Source: Limanda limanda
Lineage: Eukaryota; Chordata; Actinopteri; Pleuronectiformes; Pleuronectidae
NCBI RefSeq assembly: GCF_963576545.1
Contig: NW_026870425.1
Span: forward strand, 434,001-498,000
Direction of reading: 5' to 3'
DNA length: 64,000 nt
Positions 1 through 11,269 of this stretch are shown here, piece by piece. The notes beneath the pieces are model-generated. The model was not told where the DNA came from, did not search any database, and worked only from the letters and a program-made list of their open reading frames with translations. The position numbers and the translations under genes are program-made. Position 1 is the first letter of the stretch. Every line of letters starts with the position of its first letter.

Positions 1-73
1 ACCCTAACCCTAACCCTTCCGAAAGTCGGAGAAGCTCAAGGATGGTACCGATCGATGCGCGCTACCCCATTTA
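1..73 (+). repeat. Partial tel monomer at window edge
   Basis: The window opens inside a CCCTAA block: an A, then two hexamers and CCC, followed by the usual TTCCGAAAG continuation. The part of the monomer before the hexamers is cut off by the window edge. Nothing here shows whether the hexamers continue upstream as a long terminal telomere or stop at the usual three. Confidence 0.9.
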
Positions 74-3000
74 GTGGGGGTAGAGCCTACTTGCAAGTCT
101 CTCCGACCTTCACAAAAAAAGTTATTTAAGAATATCTCCTCAGATTTGGGGGAATTTCGTCGGTCGACCTCTTCCGAAGGTCGTACAAGCTCGGGGATGG
201 TACCAATCGATCCGCAGGACCCAAATTAGTCCAGATGCAACCACTTTCCAAGTCTCTCCGACCTTCACAAAAAAAGTTATTCAAGAATATCTCTTTCTCC
301 TATGTGCTTTCATCCCTAACCCTAACCCTAACCCTTCCGAAAGTCGGAGAAGCTCAAGGATGGTACTGATCGATGCGCGCTACCCCATTTAGTGGGGGTA
401 GAGCCTACTTGCAAGTCTCTCCGACCTTCACAAAAAAAGTTATTCAAGAATATCTCTTTCTCCTATGTGCTTTCATCCCTAACCCTAACCCTAACCCTTC
501 CGAAAGTCGGAGAAGCTCAAGGATGGTACCGATCGATGCGCGCTACCCCATTTAGTGGGGGTAGAGCCTACTTGCAAGTCTCTCCGACCTTCACAAAAAA
601 AGTTATTTAAGAATATCTCCTCAGATTTGGGGGAATTTCGTCGGTCGACCTCTTCCGAAGGTCGTACAAGCTCGGGGATGGTACCAATCGATCCGCAGGA
701 CCCAAATTAGTCCAGATGCAACCACTTTCCAAGTCTCTCCGACCTTCACAAAAAAAGTTATTCAAGAATATCTCTTTCTCCTATGTGCTTTCATCCCTAA
801 CCCTAACCCTTCCGAAAGTCGGAGAAGCTCAAGGATGGTACCGATCGATGCGCGCTACCCCATTTAGTGGGGGTAGAGCCTACTTGCAAGTCTCTCCGAC
901 CTTCACAAAAAAAGTTATTCAAGAATATCTCTTTCTCCTATGTGCTTTCATCCCTAACCCTAACCCTAACCCTTCCAAAAGGCGGAGAAGCTCAAGGATG
1001 GTACCGATCGATGCGCGCTACCCCATTTAGTGGGGGTAGAGCCTACTTGCAAGTCTCTCCGACCTTCACAAAAAAAGTTATTCAAGAATATCTCTTTCTC
1101 CTATGTGCTTTCATCCCTAACCCTAACCCTTCCGAAAGTCGGAGAAGCTCAAGGATGGTACCGATCGATGCGCGTTACCCCATTTAGTGGGGGTAGAGCC
1201 TACTTGCAAGTCTCTCCGACCTTCACAAAAAAAGTTATTCAAGAATATCTCCTCAGATTTGGGGGAATTTCGTCGGTCGACCTCTTCCAAAGGTCGTACA
1301 AGCTCGGGGATGGTACCAATCGATCCGCAGGACCCAAATTAGTCCAGATGCAACCACTTTTCAAGTCTCTCCGACCTTCACAAAAAAAGTTATTCAAGAA
1401 TATCTCTTTCTCCTATGTGCTTTCATCCCTAACCCTAACCCTAACCCTTCCGAAAGTCGGAGAAGCTCGGGGATGGTACCGATCGATGCGCGCTACCCCA
1501 TTTAGTGGGGGTAGAGCCTACTTGCAAGTCTCTCCGACCTTCACAAAAAAAGTTATTCAAGAATATCTCTTTCTCCTATGTGCTTTCATCCCTAACCCTA
1601 ACCCTAACCCTTCCGAAAGTCGGAGAAGCTCAAGGATGGTACCGATCGATGCGCGCTACCCCATTTAGTGGGAGTAGAGCCTACTTGCAAGTCTCTCCGA
1701 CCTTCACAAAAAAAGTTATTCAAGAATATCTCTTTCTCCTATGTGCTTTCATCCCTAACCCTAACCCTTCCGAAAGTCGGAGAAGCTCAAGGATGGTACC
1801 GATCGATGCGCGCTACCCCATTTAGTGGGGGTAGAGCCTACTTGCAAGTCTCTCCGACCTTCACAAAAAAAGTTATTCAAGAATATCTCCTCAGATTTGG
1901 GGGAATTTCGTCGGTCGACCTCTTCCGAAGGTCGTACAAGCTCGGGGATGGTACCAATCGATCCGCAGGACCCAAATTAGTCCAGATGCAACCACTTTCC
2001 AAGTCTCTCCGACCTTCACAAAAAAAGTTATTCAAGAATATCTCTTTCTCCTATGTGCTTTCATCCCTAACCCTAACCCTAACCCTTCCGAAAGTCGGAG
2101 AAGCTCAAGGATGGTACCGATCGATGCGCGCTACCCCATTTAGTGGGGGTAGAGCCTACTTGCAAGTCTCTCCGACCTTCACAAAAAAAGTTATTCAAGA
2201 ATATCTCTTTCTCCTATGTGCTTTCATCCCTAACCCTAACCCTTCCGAAAGTCGGAGAAGCTCAAGGATGGTACCGATCGATGTGCGCTACCCCATTTAG
2301 TGGGGGTAGAGCCTACTTGCAAGTCTCTCCGACCTTCACAAAAAAAGTTATTCAAGAATATCTCTTTCTCCTATGTGCTTTCATCCCTAACCCTAACCCT
2401 AACCCTTCCGAAAGTCGGAGAAGCTCAAGGATGGTACCGATCGATGCGCGCTACCCCATTTAGTGGGAGTAGAGCCTACTTGCAAGTCTCTCCGACCTTC
2501 ACAAAAAAAGTTATTCAAGAATATCTCTTTCTCCTATGTGCTTTCATCCCTAACCCTAACCCTAACCCTTCCGAAAGTCGGAGAAGCTCAAGGATGGTAC
2601 CGATCGATGCGCGCTACCCCATTTAGTGGGGGTAGAGCCTACTTGCAAGTCTCTCCGACCTTCACAAAAAAAGTTATTCAAGAATATCTCCTCAGATTTG
2701 GGGGAATTTCGTCGGTCGACCTCTTCCGAAGGTCGTAAAAGCTCGGGGATGGTACCAATCGATCCGCAGGACCCAAATTAGTCCAGATGCAACCACTTTC
2801 CAAGTCTCTCCGACCTTCACAAAAAAAGTTATTCAAGGATATCTCTTTCTCCTATGTGCTTTCATCCCTAACCCTAACCCTAACCCTTCCGAAAGTCGGA
2901 GAAGCTCGGGGATGGTACCGATCGATGCGCGCTACCCCATTTAGTGGGGGTAGAGCCTACTTGCAAGTCTCTCCGACCTTCACAAAAAAAGTTATTCAAG

Positions 3001-4765
3001 AATATCTCTTTCTCCTATGTGCTTTCATCCCTAACCCTAACCCTAACCCTTCCGAAAGTCGGAGAAGCTCAAGGATGGTACCGATCGATTCGCGCTACCC
3101 CATTTAGTGGGGGTAGAGCCTACTTGCAAGTCTCTCCGACCTTCACAAAAAAAGTTATTCAAGAATATCTCTTTCTCCTATGTGCTTTCATCCCTAACCC
3201 TAACCCTAACCCTTCCGAAAGTCGGAGAAGCTCAAGGATGGTACCGATCGATGCGCGCTACCCCATTTAGTGGGGGTAAAGCCTACTTGCAAGTCTCTCC
3301 GACCTTCACAAAAAAAGTTATTCAAGAATATCTCCTCAGATTTGGGGGAATTTCGTCGGTCGACCTCTTCCGAAGGTCGTACAAGCTCGGGGATGGTACC
3401 AATCGATCCGCAGGACCCAAATTAGTCCAGATGCAACCACTTTCCAAGTCTCTCCGACCTTCACAAAAAAAGTTATTCAAGAATATCTCTTTCTCCTATG
3501 TGCTTTCATCCCTAACCCTAACCCTAACCCTTCCGAAAGTCGGAGAAGCTCGGGGATGGTACTGATCGATGCGCGCTACCCCATTTAGTGGGGGTAGAGC
3601 CTACTTGCAAGTCTCTCCGACCTTCACAAAAAAAGTTATTCAAGAATATCTCTTTCTCCTATGTGCTTTCATCCCTAACCCTAACCCTAACCCTTCCGAA
3701 AGTCGGAGAAGCTCAAGGATGGTACCGATCGATGCGCGCTACCCCATTTAGTGGGGGTAGAGCCTACTTGCAAGTCTCTCCGACCTTCACAAAAAAAGTT
3801 ATTCAAGAATATCTCCTCAGATTTGGGGGAATTTCGTCGGTCTACCTCTTCCGAAGGTCGTACAAGCTCGGGGATGGTAACAATCGATCCGCAGGACCCA
3901 AATTAGTCCAGATGCAACCACTTTCCAAGTCTCTCCGACCTTCACAAAAAAAGTTATTCAAGAATATCTCTTTCTCCTATGTGCTTTCATCCCTAACCCT
4001 AACCCTTCCGAAAGTCGGAGAAGCTCGGGGATGGTACCGATCGATGCGCGCTACCCCATTTAGTGGGGGTAGAGCCTACTTGCAAGTCTCTCCGACCTTC
4101 ACAAAAAAAGTTATTCAAGAATATCTCTTTCTCCTATGTGCTTTCATCCCTAACCCTAACCCTAACCCTTCCGAAAGTCGGAGAAGCTCAAGGATGGTAC
4201 CGATCGATGCGCGCTACCCCATTTAGTGGGGGTAGAGCCTACTTGCAAGTCTCTCCGACCGTCAAAAAAAAAGTTATTCAAGAATATCTCCTCAGATTTG
4301 GGGGAATTTCGTCGGTCGACCACTTCCGAAGGTCGTACAAGCTCGGGGATGGTACCAATCGATCCGAAGGACCCAAATTAGTCCAGATGCAACCACTTTC
4401 CAAGTCTCTCCGACCTTCACAAAAAAAGTTATTCAAGAATATCTCTTTCTCCTATGTGCTTTCATCCCTAACCCTAACCCTTCCGAAAGTCGGAGAAGCT
4501 CGGGGATGGTACCGATCGATGCGCGCTACCCCATTTAGTGGGGGTAGAGCCTACTTGCAAGTCTCTCCGACCTTCACAAAAAAAGTTATTCAAGAATATC
4601 TCTTTCTCCTATGTGCTTTCATCCCTAACCCTAACCCTAACCCTTCCGAAAGTCGGAGAAGCTCAAGGATGGTACCGATCGATGTGCGCTACCCCATTTA
4701 GTGGGGGTAGAGCCTACTTGCAAGTCTCTCCGACCTTCACAAAAAAAGTTATTCAAGAATATCTC

Positions 4766-4920
4766 CTCAGATTTGGGGGAATTTCGTCGGTCGACCTCTT
4801 CCGAAGGTCGTACAAGCTCGGGGATGGTACCAATCGATCCGCAGGACCCAAATTAGTCCAGATGCAACCACTTTCCAAGTCTCTCCGACCTTCACAAAAA
4901 AAGTTATTCAAGAATATCTC
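4766..4920 (+). repeat. Representative N monomer (155 bp, no telomeric block)
   Basis: N begins with a 32-bp segment (CTCAGATTTGGGGG... to GTCGACCT) unrelated to the tel lead and hexamers. The remaining 123 bp align without gaps to the last 123 bp of the tel monomer. The first 78 of these differ at 23 positions, and the last 45 are identical. It keeps GGTACC and ATCGAT but has lost the CCCC/GGGG inverted repeat. Every N in the window lies between two tel monomers. N and tel are therefore diverged sister monomers, not unrelated sequences. Confidence 0.95.
4792..4810 (+). other. Inverted repeat in N monomer (potential hairpin)
   Basis: Arms CGACCT and AGGTCG flank a 7-nt centre. The left arm overlaps the GTCGAC palindrome. 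In a region B variant near 50926, 52198 and 56316 the centre changes so that the stem extends to 8 bp (CGACCTTT and AAAGGTCG). Confidence 0.75.
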
Positions 4921-5103
4921 TTTCTCCTATGTGCTTTCATCCCTAACCCTAACCCTAACCCTTCCGAAAGTCGGAGAAGCTCGGGGATGGTACCGATCGA
5001 TGCGCGCTACCCCATTTAGTGGGGGTAGAGCCTACTTGCAAGTCTCTCCGACCTTCACAAAAAAAGTTATTCAAGAATATCTCTTTCTCCTATGTGCTTT
5101 CAT

Positions 5104-5124
5104 CCCTAACCCTAACCCTAACCC
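5104..5124 (+). repeat. Telomeric hexamer block (example)
   Basis: Three CCCTAA hexamers plus CCC. The minus strand reads as four GGG tracts separated by TTA, the minimum for one intramolecular telomeric G-quadruplex. It also contains two copies of the TRF-type core TTAGGGTTA. Two-hexamer monomers have three GGG tracts and one such core. The block ends exactly where homology between tel and N begins. No run in the window exceeds three hexamers. Confidence 0.95.
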
Positions 5125-5169
5125 TTCCGAAAGTCGGAGAAGCTCAAGGATAGTACCGATCGATGCGCG

Positions 5170-5191
5170 CTACCCCATTTAGTGGGGGTAG
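5170..5191 (+). other. Inverted repeat in tel monomer (potential hairpin)
   Basis: Perfect 7-bp arms CTACCCC and GGGGTAG flank an 8-nt loop around TTTAG. It is present in essentially all tel monomers of region A. Many region B copies read TTACCCC on the left arm, leaving 6 pairs. The corresponding part of N has no such repeat. Confidence 0.8.
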
Positions 5192-5201
5192 AGCCTACTT
5201 G

Positions 5202-5246
5202 CAAGTCTCTCCGACCTTCACAAAAAAAGTTATTCAAGAATATCTC
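5202..5246 (+). repeat. Invariant 45-bp box shared by both monomers (example)
   Basis: The box runs from CAAGTCTCTCC through an A7 tract to AAGAATATCTC and closes every tel and N monomer, giving roughly 400 copies. The consensus is identical in tel and N although the adjacent 78 bp are only about 70% identical. It contains a TTCAAGAA motif (TTCnnGAA). Scattered copies carry substitutions, for example at 10663 (A to T) and 12265 (C to T), but I saw no length change in the A tract. It is either a tract of recurrent gene conversion or a bound site; the sequence cannot separate these. Confidence 0.9.
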
Positions 5247-5670
5247 TTTCTCCTATGTGCTTTCATCCCTAACCCTAACCCTAACCCTTCCGAAAGTCGG
5301 AGAAGCTCGGGGATGGTACCGATCGATGCGCGCTACCCCATTTAGTGGGGGTAGAGCCTACTTGCAAGTCTCTCCGACCTTCACAAAAAAAGTTATTCAA
5401 GAATATCTCTTTCTCCTATGTGCTTTCATCCCTAACCCTAACCCTAACCCTTCCGAAAGTCGGAGAAGCTCGGGGATGGTACCGATCGATGCGCGCTACC
5501 CCATTTAGTGGGGGTAGAGCCTACTTGCAAGTCTCTCCGACCTTCACAAAAAAAGTTATTCAAGAATATCTCTTTCTCCTATGTGCTTTCATCCCTAACC
5601 CTAACCCTAACCCTTCCGAAAGTCGGAGAAGCTCAAGGATGGTACCGATCGATGCGCGCTACCCCATTTA

Positions 5671-8600
5671 GTGGGGGTAGAGCCTACTTGCAAGTCTCTC
5701 CGACCTTCACAAAAAACGTTATTCAAGAATATCTCTTTCTCCTATGTGCTTTCATCCCTAACCCTAACCCTTCCGAAAGTCGGAGAAGCTCAAGGATGGT
5801 ACCGATCGATGCGCGCTACCCCATTTAGTGGGGGTAGAGCCTACTTGCAAGTCTCTCCGACCTTCACAAAAAAAGTTATTCAAGAATATCTCTTTCTCCT
5901 ATGTGCTTTCATCCCTAACCCTAACCCTAACCCTTCCAAAAGGCGGAGAAGCTCAAGGATGGTACCGATCGATGCGCGCTACCCCATTTAGTGGGGGTAG
6001 AGCCTACTTGCAAGTCTCTCCGACCTTCACAAAAAAAGTTATTCAAGAATATCTCTTTCTCCTATGTGCTTTCATCCCTAACCCTAACCCTTCCGAAAGT
6101 CGGAGAAGCTCAAGGATGGTACCGATCGATGCGCGTTACCCCATTTAGTGGGGGTAGAGCCTACTTGCAAGTCTCTCCGACCTTCACAAAAAAAGTTATT
6201 CAAGAATATCTCCTCAGATTTGGGGGAATTTCGTCGGTCGACCTCTTCCAAAGGTCGTACAAGCTCGGGGATGGTACCAATCGATCCGCAGGACCCAAAT
6301 TAGTCCAGATGCAACCACTTTTCAAGTCTCTCCGACCTTCACAAAAAAAGTTATTCAAGAATATCTCTTTCTCCTATGTGCTTTCATCCCTAACCCTAAC
6401 CCTAACCCTTCCGAAAGTCGGAGAAGCTCGGGGATGGTACCGATCGATGCGCGCTACCCCATTTAGTGGGGGTAGAGCCTACTTGCAAGTCTCTCCGACC
6501 TTCACAAAAAAAGTTATTCAAGAATATCTCTTTCTCCTATGTGCTTTCATCCCTAACCCTAACCCTAACCCTTCCGAAAGTCGGAGAAGCTCAAGGATGG
6601 TACCGATCGATGCGCGCTACCCCATTTAGTGGGAGTAGAGCCTACTTGCAAGTCTCTCCGACCTTCACAAAAAAAGTTATTCAAGAATATCTCTTTCTCC
6701 TATGTGCTTTCATCCCTAACCCTAACCCTTCCGAAAGTCGGAGAAGCTCAAGGATGGTACCGATCGATGCGCGCTACCCCATTTAGTGGGGGTAGAGCCT
6801 ACTTGCAAGTCTCTCCGACCTTCACAAAAAAAGTTATTCAAGAATATCTCCTCAGATTTGGGGGAATTTCGTCGGTCGACCTCTTCCGAAGGTCGTACAA
6901 GCTCGGGGATGGTACCAATCGATCCGCAGGACCCAAATTAGTCCAGATGCAACCACTTTCCAAGTCTCTCCGACCTTCACAAAAAAAGTTATTCAAGAAT
7001 ATCTCTTTCTCCTATGTGCTTTCATCCCTAACCCTAACCCTAACCCTTCCGAAAGTCGGAGAAGCTCAAGGATGGTACCGATCGATGCGCGCTACCCCAT
7101 TTAGTGGGGGTAGAGCCTACTTGCAAGTCTCTCCGACCTTCACAAAAAAAGTTATTCAAGAATATCTCCTCAGATTTGGGGGAATTTCGTCGGTCGACCT
7201 CTTCCGAAGGTCGTACAAGCTCGGGGATGGTACCAATCGATCCGCAGGACCCAAATTAGTCCAGATGCAACCACTTTCCAAGTCTCTCCGACCTTCACAA
7301 AAAAAGTTATTCAAGAATATCTCTTTCTCCTATGTGCTTTCATCCCTAACCCTAACCCTAACCCTTCCGAAAGTCGGAGAAGCTCGGGGATGGTACCGAT
7401 CGATGCGCGCTACCCCATTTAGTGGGGGTAGAGCCTACTTGCAAGTCTCTCCGACCTTCACAAAAAAAGTTATTCAAGAATATCTCTTTCTCCTATGTGC
7501 TTTCATCCCTAACCCTAACCCTAACCCTTCCGAAAGTCGGAGAAGCTCAAGGATGGTACCGATCGATGCGCGCTACCCCATTTAGTGGGGGTAGAGCCTA
7601 CTTGCAAGTCTCTCCGACCTTCACAAAAAAAGTTATTCAAGAATATCTCTTTCTCCTATGTGCTTTCATCCCTAACCCTAACCCTAACCCTTCCGAAAGT
7701 CGGAGAAGCTCAAGGATGGTACCGATCGATGCGCACTACCCCATTTAGTGGGGGTAAAGCCTACTTGCAAGTCTCTCCGACCTTCACAAAAAAAGTTATT
7801 CAAGAATATCTCCTCAGATTTGGGGGAATTTCGTCGGTCGACCTCTTCCGAAGGTCGTACAAGCTCGGGGATGGTACCAATCGATCCGCAGGACCCAAAT
7901 TAGTCCAGATGCAACCACTTTCCAAGTCTCTCCGACCTTCACAAAAAAAGTTATTCAAGAATATCTCTTTCTCCTATGTGCTTTCATCCCTAACCCTAAC
8001 CCTTCCGAAAGTCGGAGAAGCTCAAGGATGGTACCGATCGATGCGCGCTACCCCATTTAGTGGGGGTAGAGCCTACTTGCAAGTCTCTCCGACCTTCACA
8101 AAAAAAGTTATTCAAGAATATCTCTTTCTCCTATGTGCTTTCATCCCTAACCCTAACCCTAACCCTTCCGAAAGTCGGAGAAGCTCGGGGATGGTACCGA
8201 TCGATGCGCGCTACCCCATTTAGTGGGGGTAGAGCCTACTTGCAAGTCTCTCCGACCTTCACAAAAAAAGTTATTCAAGAATATCTCTTTCTCCTATGTG
8301 CTTTCATCCCTAACCCTAACCCTTCCGAAAGTCGGAGAAGCTCAAGGATGGTACCGATCGATGTGCGCTACCCCATTTAGTGGGGGTAGAGCCTACTTGC
8401 AAGTCTCTCCGACCTTCACAAAAAAAGTTATTCAAGAATATCTCTTTCTCCTATGTGCTTTCATCCCTAACCCTAACCCTAACCCTTCCGAAAGTCGGAG
8501 AAGCTCAAGGATGGTACCGATCGATGCGCGCTACCCCATTTAGTGGGAGTAGAGCCTACTTGCAAGTCTCTCCGACCTTCACAAAAAAAGTTATTCAAGA

Positions 8601-11269
8601 ATATCTCTTTCTCCTATGTGCTTTCATCCCTAACCCTAACCCTAACCCTTCCGAAAGTCGGAGAAGCTCAAGGATGGTACCGATCGATGCGCGCTACCCC
8701 ATTTAGTGGGGGTAGAGCCTACTTGCAAGTCTCTCCGACCTTCACAAAAAAAGTTATTCAAGAATATCTCCTCAGATTTGGGGGAATTTCGTCGGTCGAC
8801 CTCTTCCGAAGGTCGTAAAAGCTCGGGGATGGTACCAATCGATCCGCAGGACCCAAATTAGTCCAGATGCAACCACTTTCCAAGTCTCTCCGACCTTCAC
8901 AAAAAAAGTTATTCAAGGATATCTCTTTCTCCTATGTGCTTTCATCCCTAACCCTAACCCTAACCCTTCCGAAAGTCGGAGAAGCTCGGGGATGGTACCG
9001 ATCGATGCGCGCTACCCCATTTAGTGGGGGTAGAGCCTACTTGCAAGTCTCTCCGACCTTCACAAAAAAAGTTATTCAAGAATATCTCTTTCTCCTATGT
9101 GCTTTCATCCCTAACCCTAACCCTAACCCTTCCGAAAGTCGGAGAAGCTCAAGGATGGTACCGATCGATTCGCGCTACCCCATTTAGTGGGGGTAGAGCC
9201 TACTTGCAAGTCTCTCCGACCTTCACAAAAAAAGTTATTCAAGAATATCTCTTTCTCCTATGTGCTTTCATCCCTAACCCTAACCCTAACCCTTCCGAAA
9301 GTCGGAGAAGCTCAAGGATGGTACCGATCGATGCGCGCTACCCCATTTAGTGGGGGTAGAGCCTACTTGCAAGTCTCTCCGACCTTCACAAAAAAAGTTA
9401 TTCAAGAATATCTCCTCAGATTTGGGGGAATTTCGTCGGTCTACCTCTTCCGAAGGTCGTACAAGCTCGGGGATGGTAACAATCGATCCGCAGGACCCAA
9501 ATTAGTCCAGATGCAACCACTTTCCAAGTCTCTCCGACCTTCACAAAAAAAGTTATTCAAGAATATCTCTTTCTCCTATGTGCTTTCATCCCTAACCCTA
9601 ACCCTTCCGAAAGTCGGAGAAGCTCGGGGATGGTACCGATCGATGCGCGCTACCCCATTTAGTGGGGGTAGAGCCTACTTGCAAGTCTCTCCGACCTTCA
9701 CAAAAAAAGTTATTCAAGAATATCTCTTTCTCCTATGTGCTTTCATCCCTAACCCTAACCCTAACCCTTCCGAAAGTCGGAGAAGCTCAAGGATGGTACC
9801 GATCGATGCGCGCTACCCCATTTAGTGGGGGTAGAGCCTACTTGCAAGTCTCTCCGACCGTCAAAAAAAAAGTTATTCAAGAATATCTCCTCAGATTTGG
9901 GGGAATTTCGTCGGTCGACCACTTCCGAAGGTCGTACAAGCTCGGGGATGGTACCAATCGATCCGAAGGACCCAAATTAGTCCAGATGCAACCACTTTCC
10001 AAGTCTCTCCGACCTTCACAAAAAAAGTTATTCAAGAATATCTCTTTCTCCTATGTGCTTTCATCCCTAACCCTAACCCTTCCGAAAGTCGGAGAAGCTC
10101 GGGGATGGTACCGATCGATGCGCGCTACCCCATTTAGTGGGGGTAGAGCCTACTTGCAAGTCTCTCCGACCTTCACAAAAAAAGTTATTCAAGAATATCT
10201 CTTTCTCCTATGTGCTTTCATCCCTAACCCTAACCCTAACCCTTCCGAAAGTCGGAGAAGCTCAAGGATGGTACCGATCGATGTGCGCTACCCCATTTAG
10301 TGGGGGTAGAGCCTACTTGCAAGTCTCTCCGACCTTCACAAAAAAAGTTATTCAAGAATATCTCCTCAGATTTGGGGGAATTTCGTCGGTCGACCTCTTC
10401 CGAAGGTCGTACAAGCTCGGGGATGGTACCAATCGATCCGCAGGACCCAAATTAGTCCAGATGCAACCACTTTCCAAGTCTCTCCGACCTTCACAAAAAA
10501 AGTTATTCAAGAATATCTCTTTCTCCTATGTGCTTTCATCCCTAACCCTAACCCTAACCCTTCCGAAAGTCGGAGAAGCTCGGGGATGGTACCGATCGAT
10601 GCGCGCTACCCCATTTAGTGGGGGTAGAGCCTACTTGCAAGTCTCTCCGACCTTCACAAAAATAGTTATTCAAGAATATCTCTTTCTCCTATGTGCTTTC
10701 ATCCCTAACCCTAACCCTAACCCTTCCGAAAGTCGGAGAAGCTCAAGGATAGTACCGATCGATGCGCGCTACCCCATTTAGTGGGGGTAGAGCCTACTTG
10801 CAAGTCTCTCCGACCTTCACAAAAAAAGTTATTCAAGAATATCTCTTTCTCCTATGTGCTTTCATCCCTAACCCTAACCCTAACCCTTCCGAAAGTCGGA
10901 GAAGCTCGGGGATGGTACCGATCGATGCGCGCTACCCCATTTAGTGGGGGTAGAGCCTACTTGCAAGTCTCTCCGACCTTCACAAAAAAAGTTATTCAAG
11001 AATATCTCTTTCTCCTATGTGCTTTCATCCCTAACCCTAACCCTAACCCTTCCGAAAGTCGGAGAAGCTCGGGGATGGTACCGATCGATGCGCGCTACCC
11101 CATTTAGTGGGGGTAGAGCCTACTTGCAAGTCTCTCCGACCTTCACAAAAAAAGTTATTCAAGAATATCTCTTTCTCCTATGTGCTTTCATCCCTAACCC
11201 TAACCCTAACCCTTCCGAAAGTCGGAGAAGCTCAAGGATGGTACCGATCGATGCGCGCTACCCCATTTA
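5671..11269 (+). repeat. Higher-order block H2 (27 tel, 8 N; 5599 bp)
   Basis: The single-unit count before each dimer is 3-2-0-2-4-2-1-1, then 4. It repeats H1 variant by variant: CCAAAAGGCGG near 5937, GGTAAC near 9476, and the GTCAAAAAAAAAG variant near 9860 matching 4261. Relative to H1 it has 1119 extra bp within 6786-8222 and lacks the 481-bp segment that H1 has at 3107-3587. Confidence 0.88.

Larger units (their letters stand above)
5084..5246 (+). repeat. Representative tel monomer (163 bp)
   Basis: This is the consensus-like telomere-bearing monomer. In order it holds a 20-bp pyrimidine-rich lead (TTTCTCC... to CAT), three CCCTAA hexamers plus CCC, a CTTCCGAAAGTCGG segment, GGTACC and ATCGAT palindromes, a strong inverted repeat around TTTAG, and the 45-bp box shared with N. 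Copies with two hexamers are 157 bp. Of 217 tel monomers in 74-47014, 35 are the two-hexamer form. Variation elsewhere is almost only single-base substitution. Confidence 0.95.
74..5670 (+). repeat. Higher-order block H1 (26 tel, 9 N)
   Basis: Counting single tel units before each successive dimer gives 0-1-2-2-3-2-1-1-1, then 4 singles at the end. Six monomers have two hexamers. H1 aligns to H2 with offsets of 4961, then 6080, then 5599 bp, so the copies differ by whole-unit gains and losses. Diagnostic shared variants include the CCAAAAGGCGG segment near 976 and the GGTAACAATCGAT site near 3877. Two N-linked copies near 123 and 604 share a GTTATTTAAG variant. Confidence 0.88.

Noticed and set aside
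5170..5191. Intrinsic bacterial-type terminator from the CCCC/GGGG hairpin
   Set aside because: No T tract follows the stem, the element recurs in every tel monomer, and the context is eukaryotic satellite DNA.
4766..5246. Alpha-satellite or other known centromeric satellite with a CENP-B box
   Set aside because: The period is 155-163 bp, not 171 bp, and I find no match to the CENP-B box pattern TTCG....A..CGGG in either monomer. Centromeric function is still possible but unsupported.
5202..5246. A-rich tract as a retroposon poly(A) tail
   Set aside because: The A7 tract is fixed in length and position in about 400 monomers, lies inside the monomer, and has no target-site duplication next to it.
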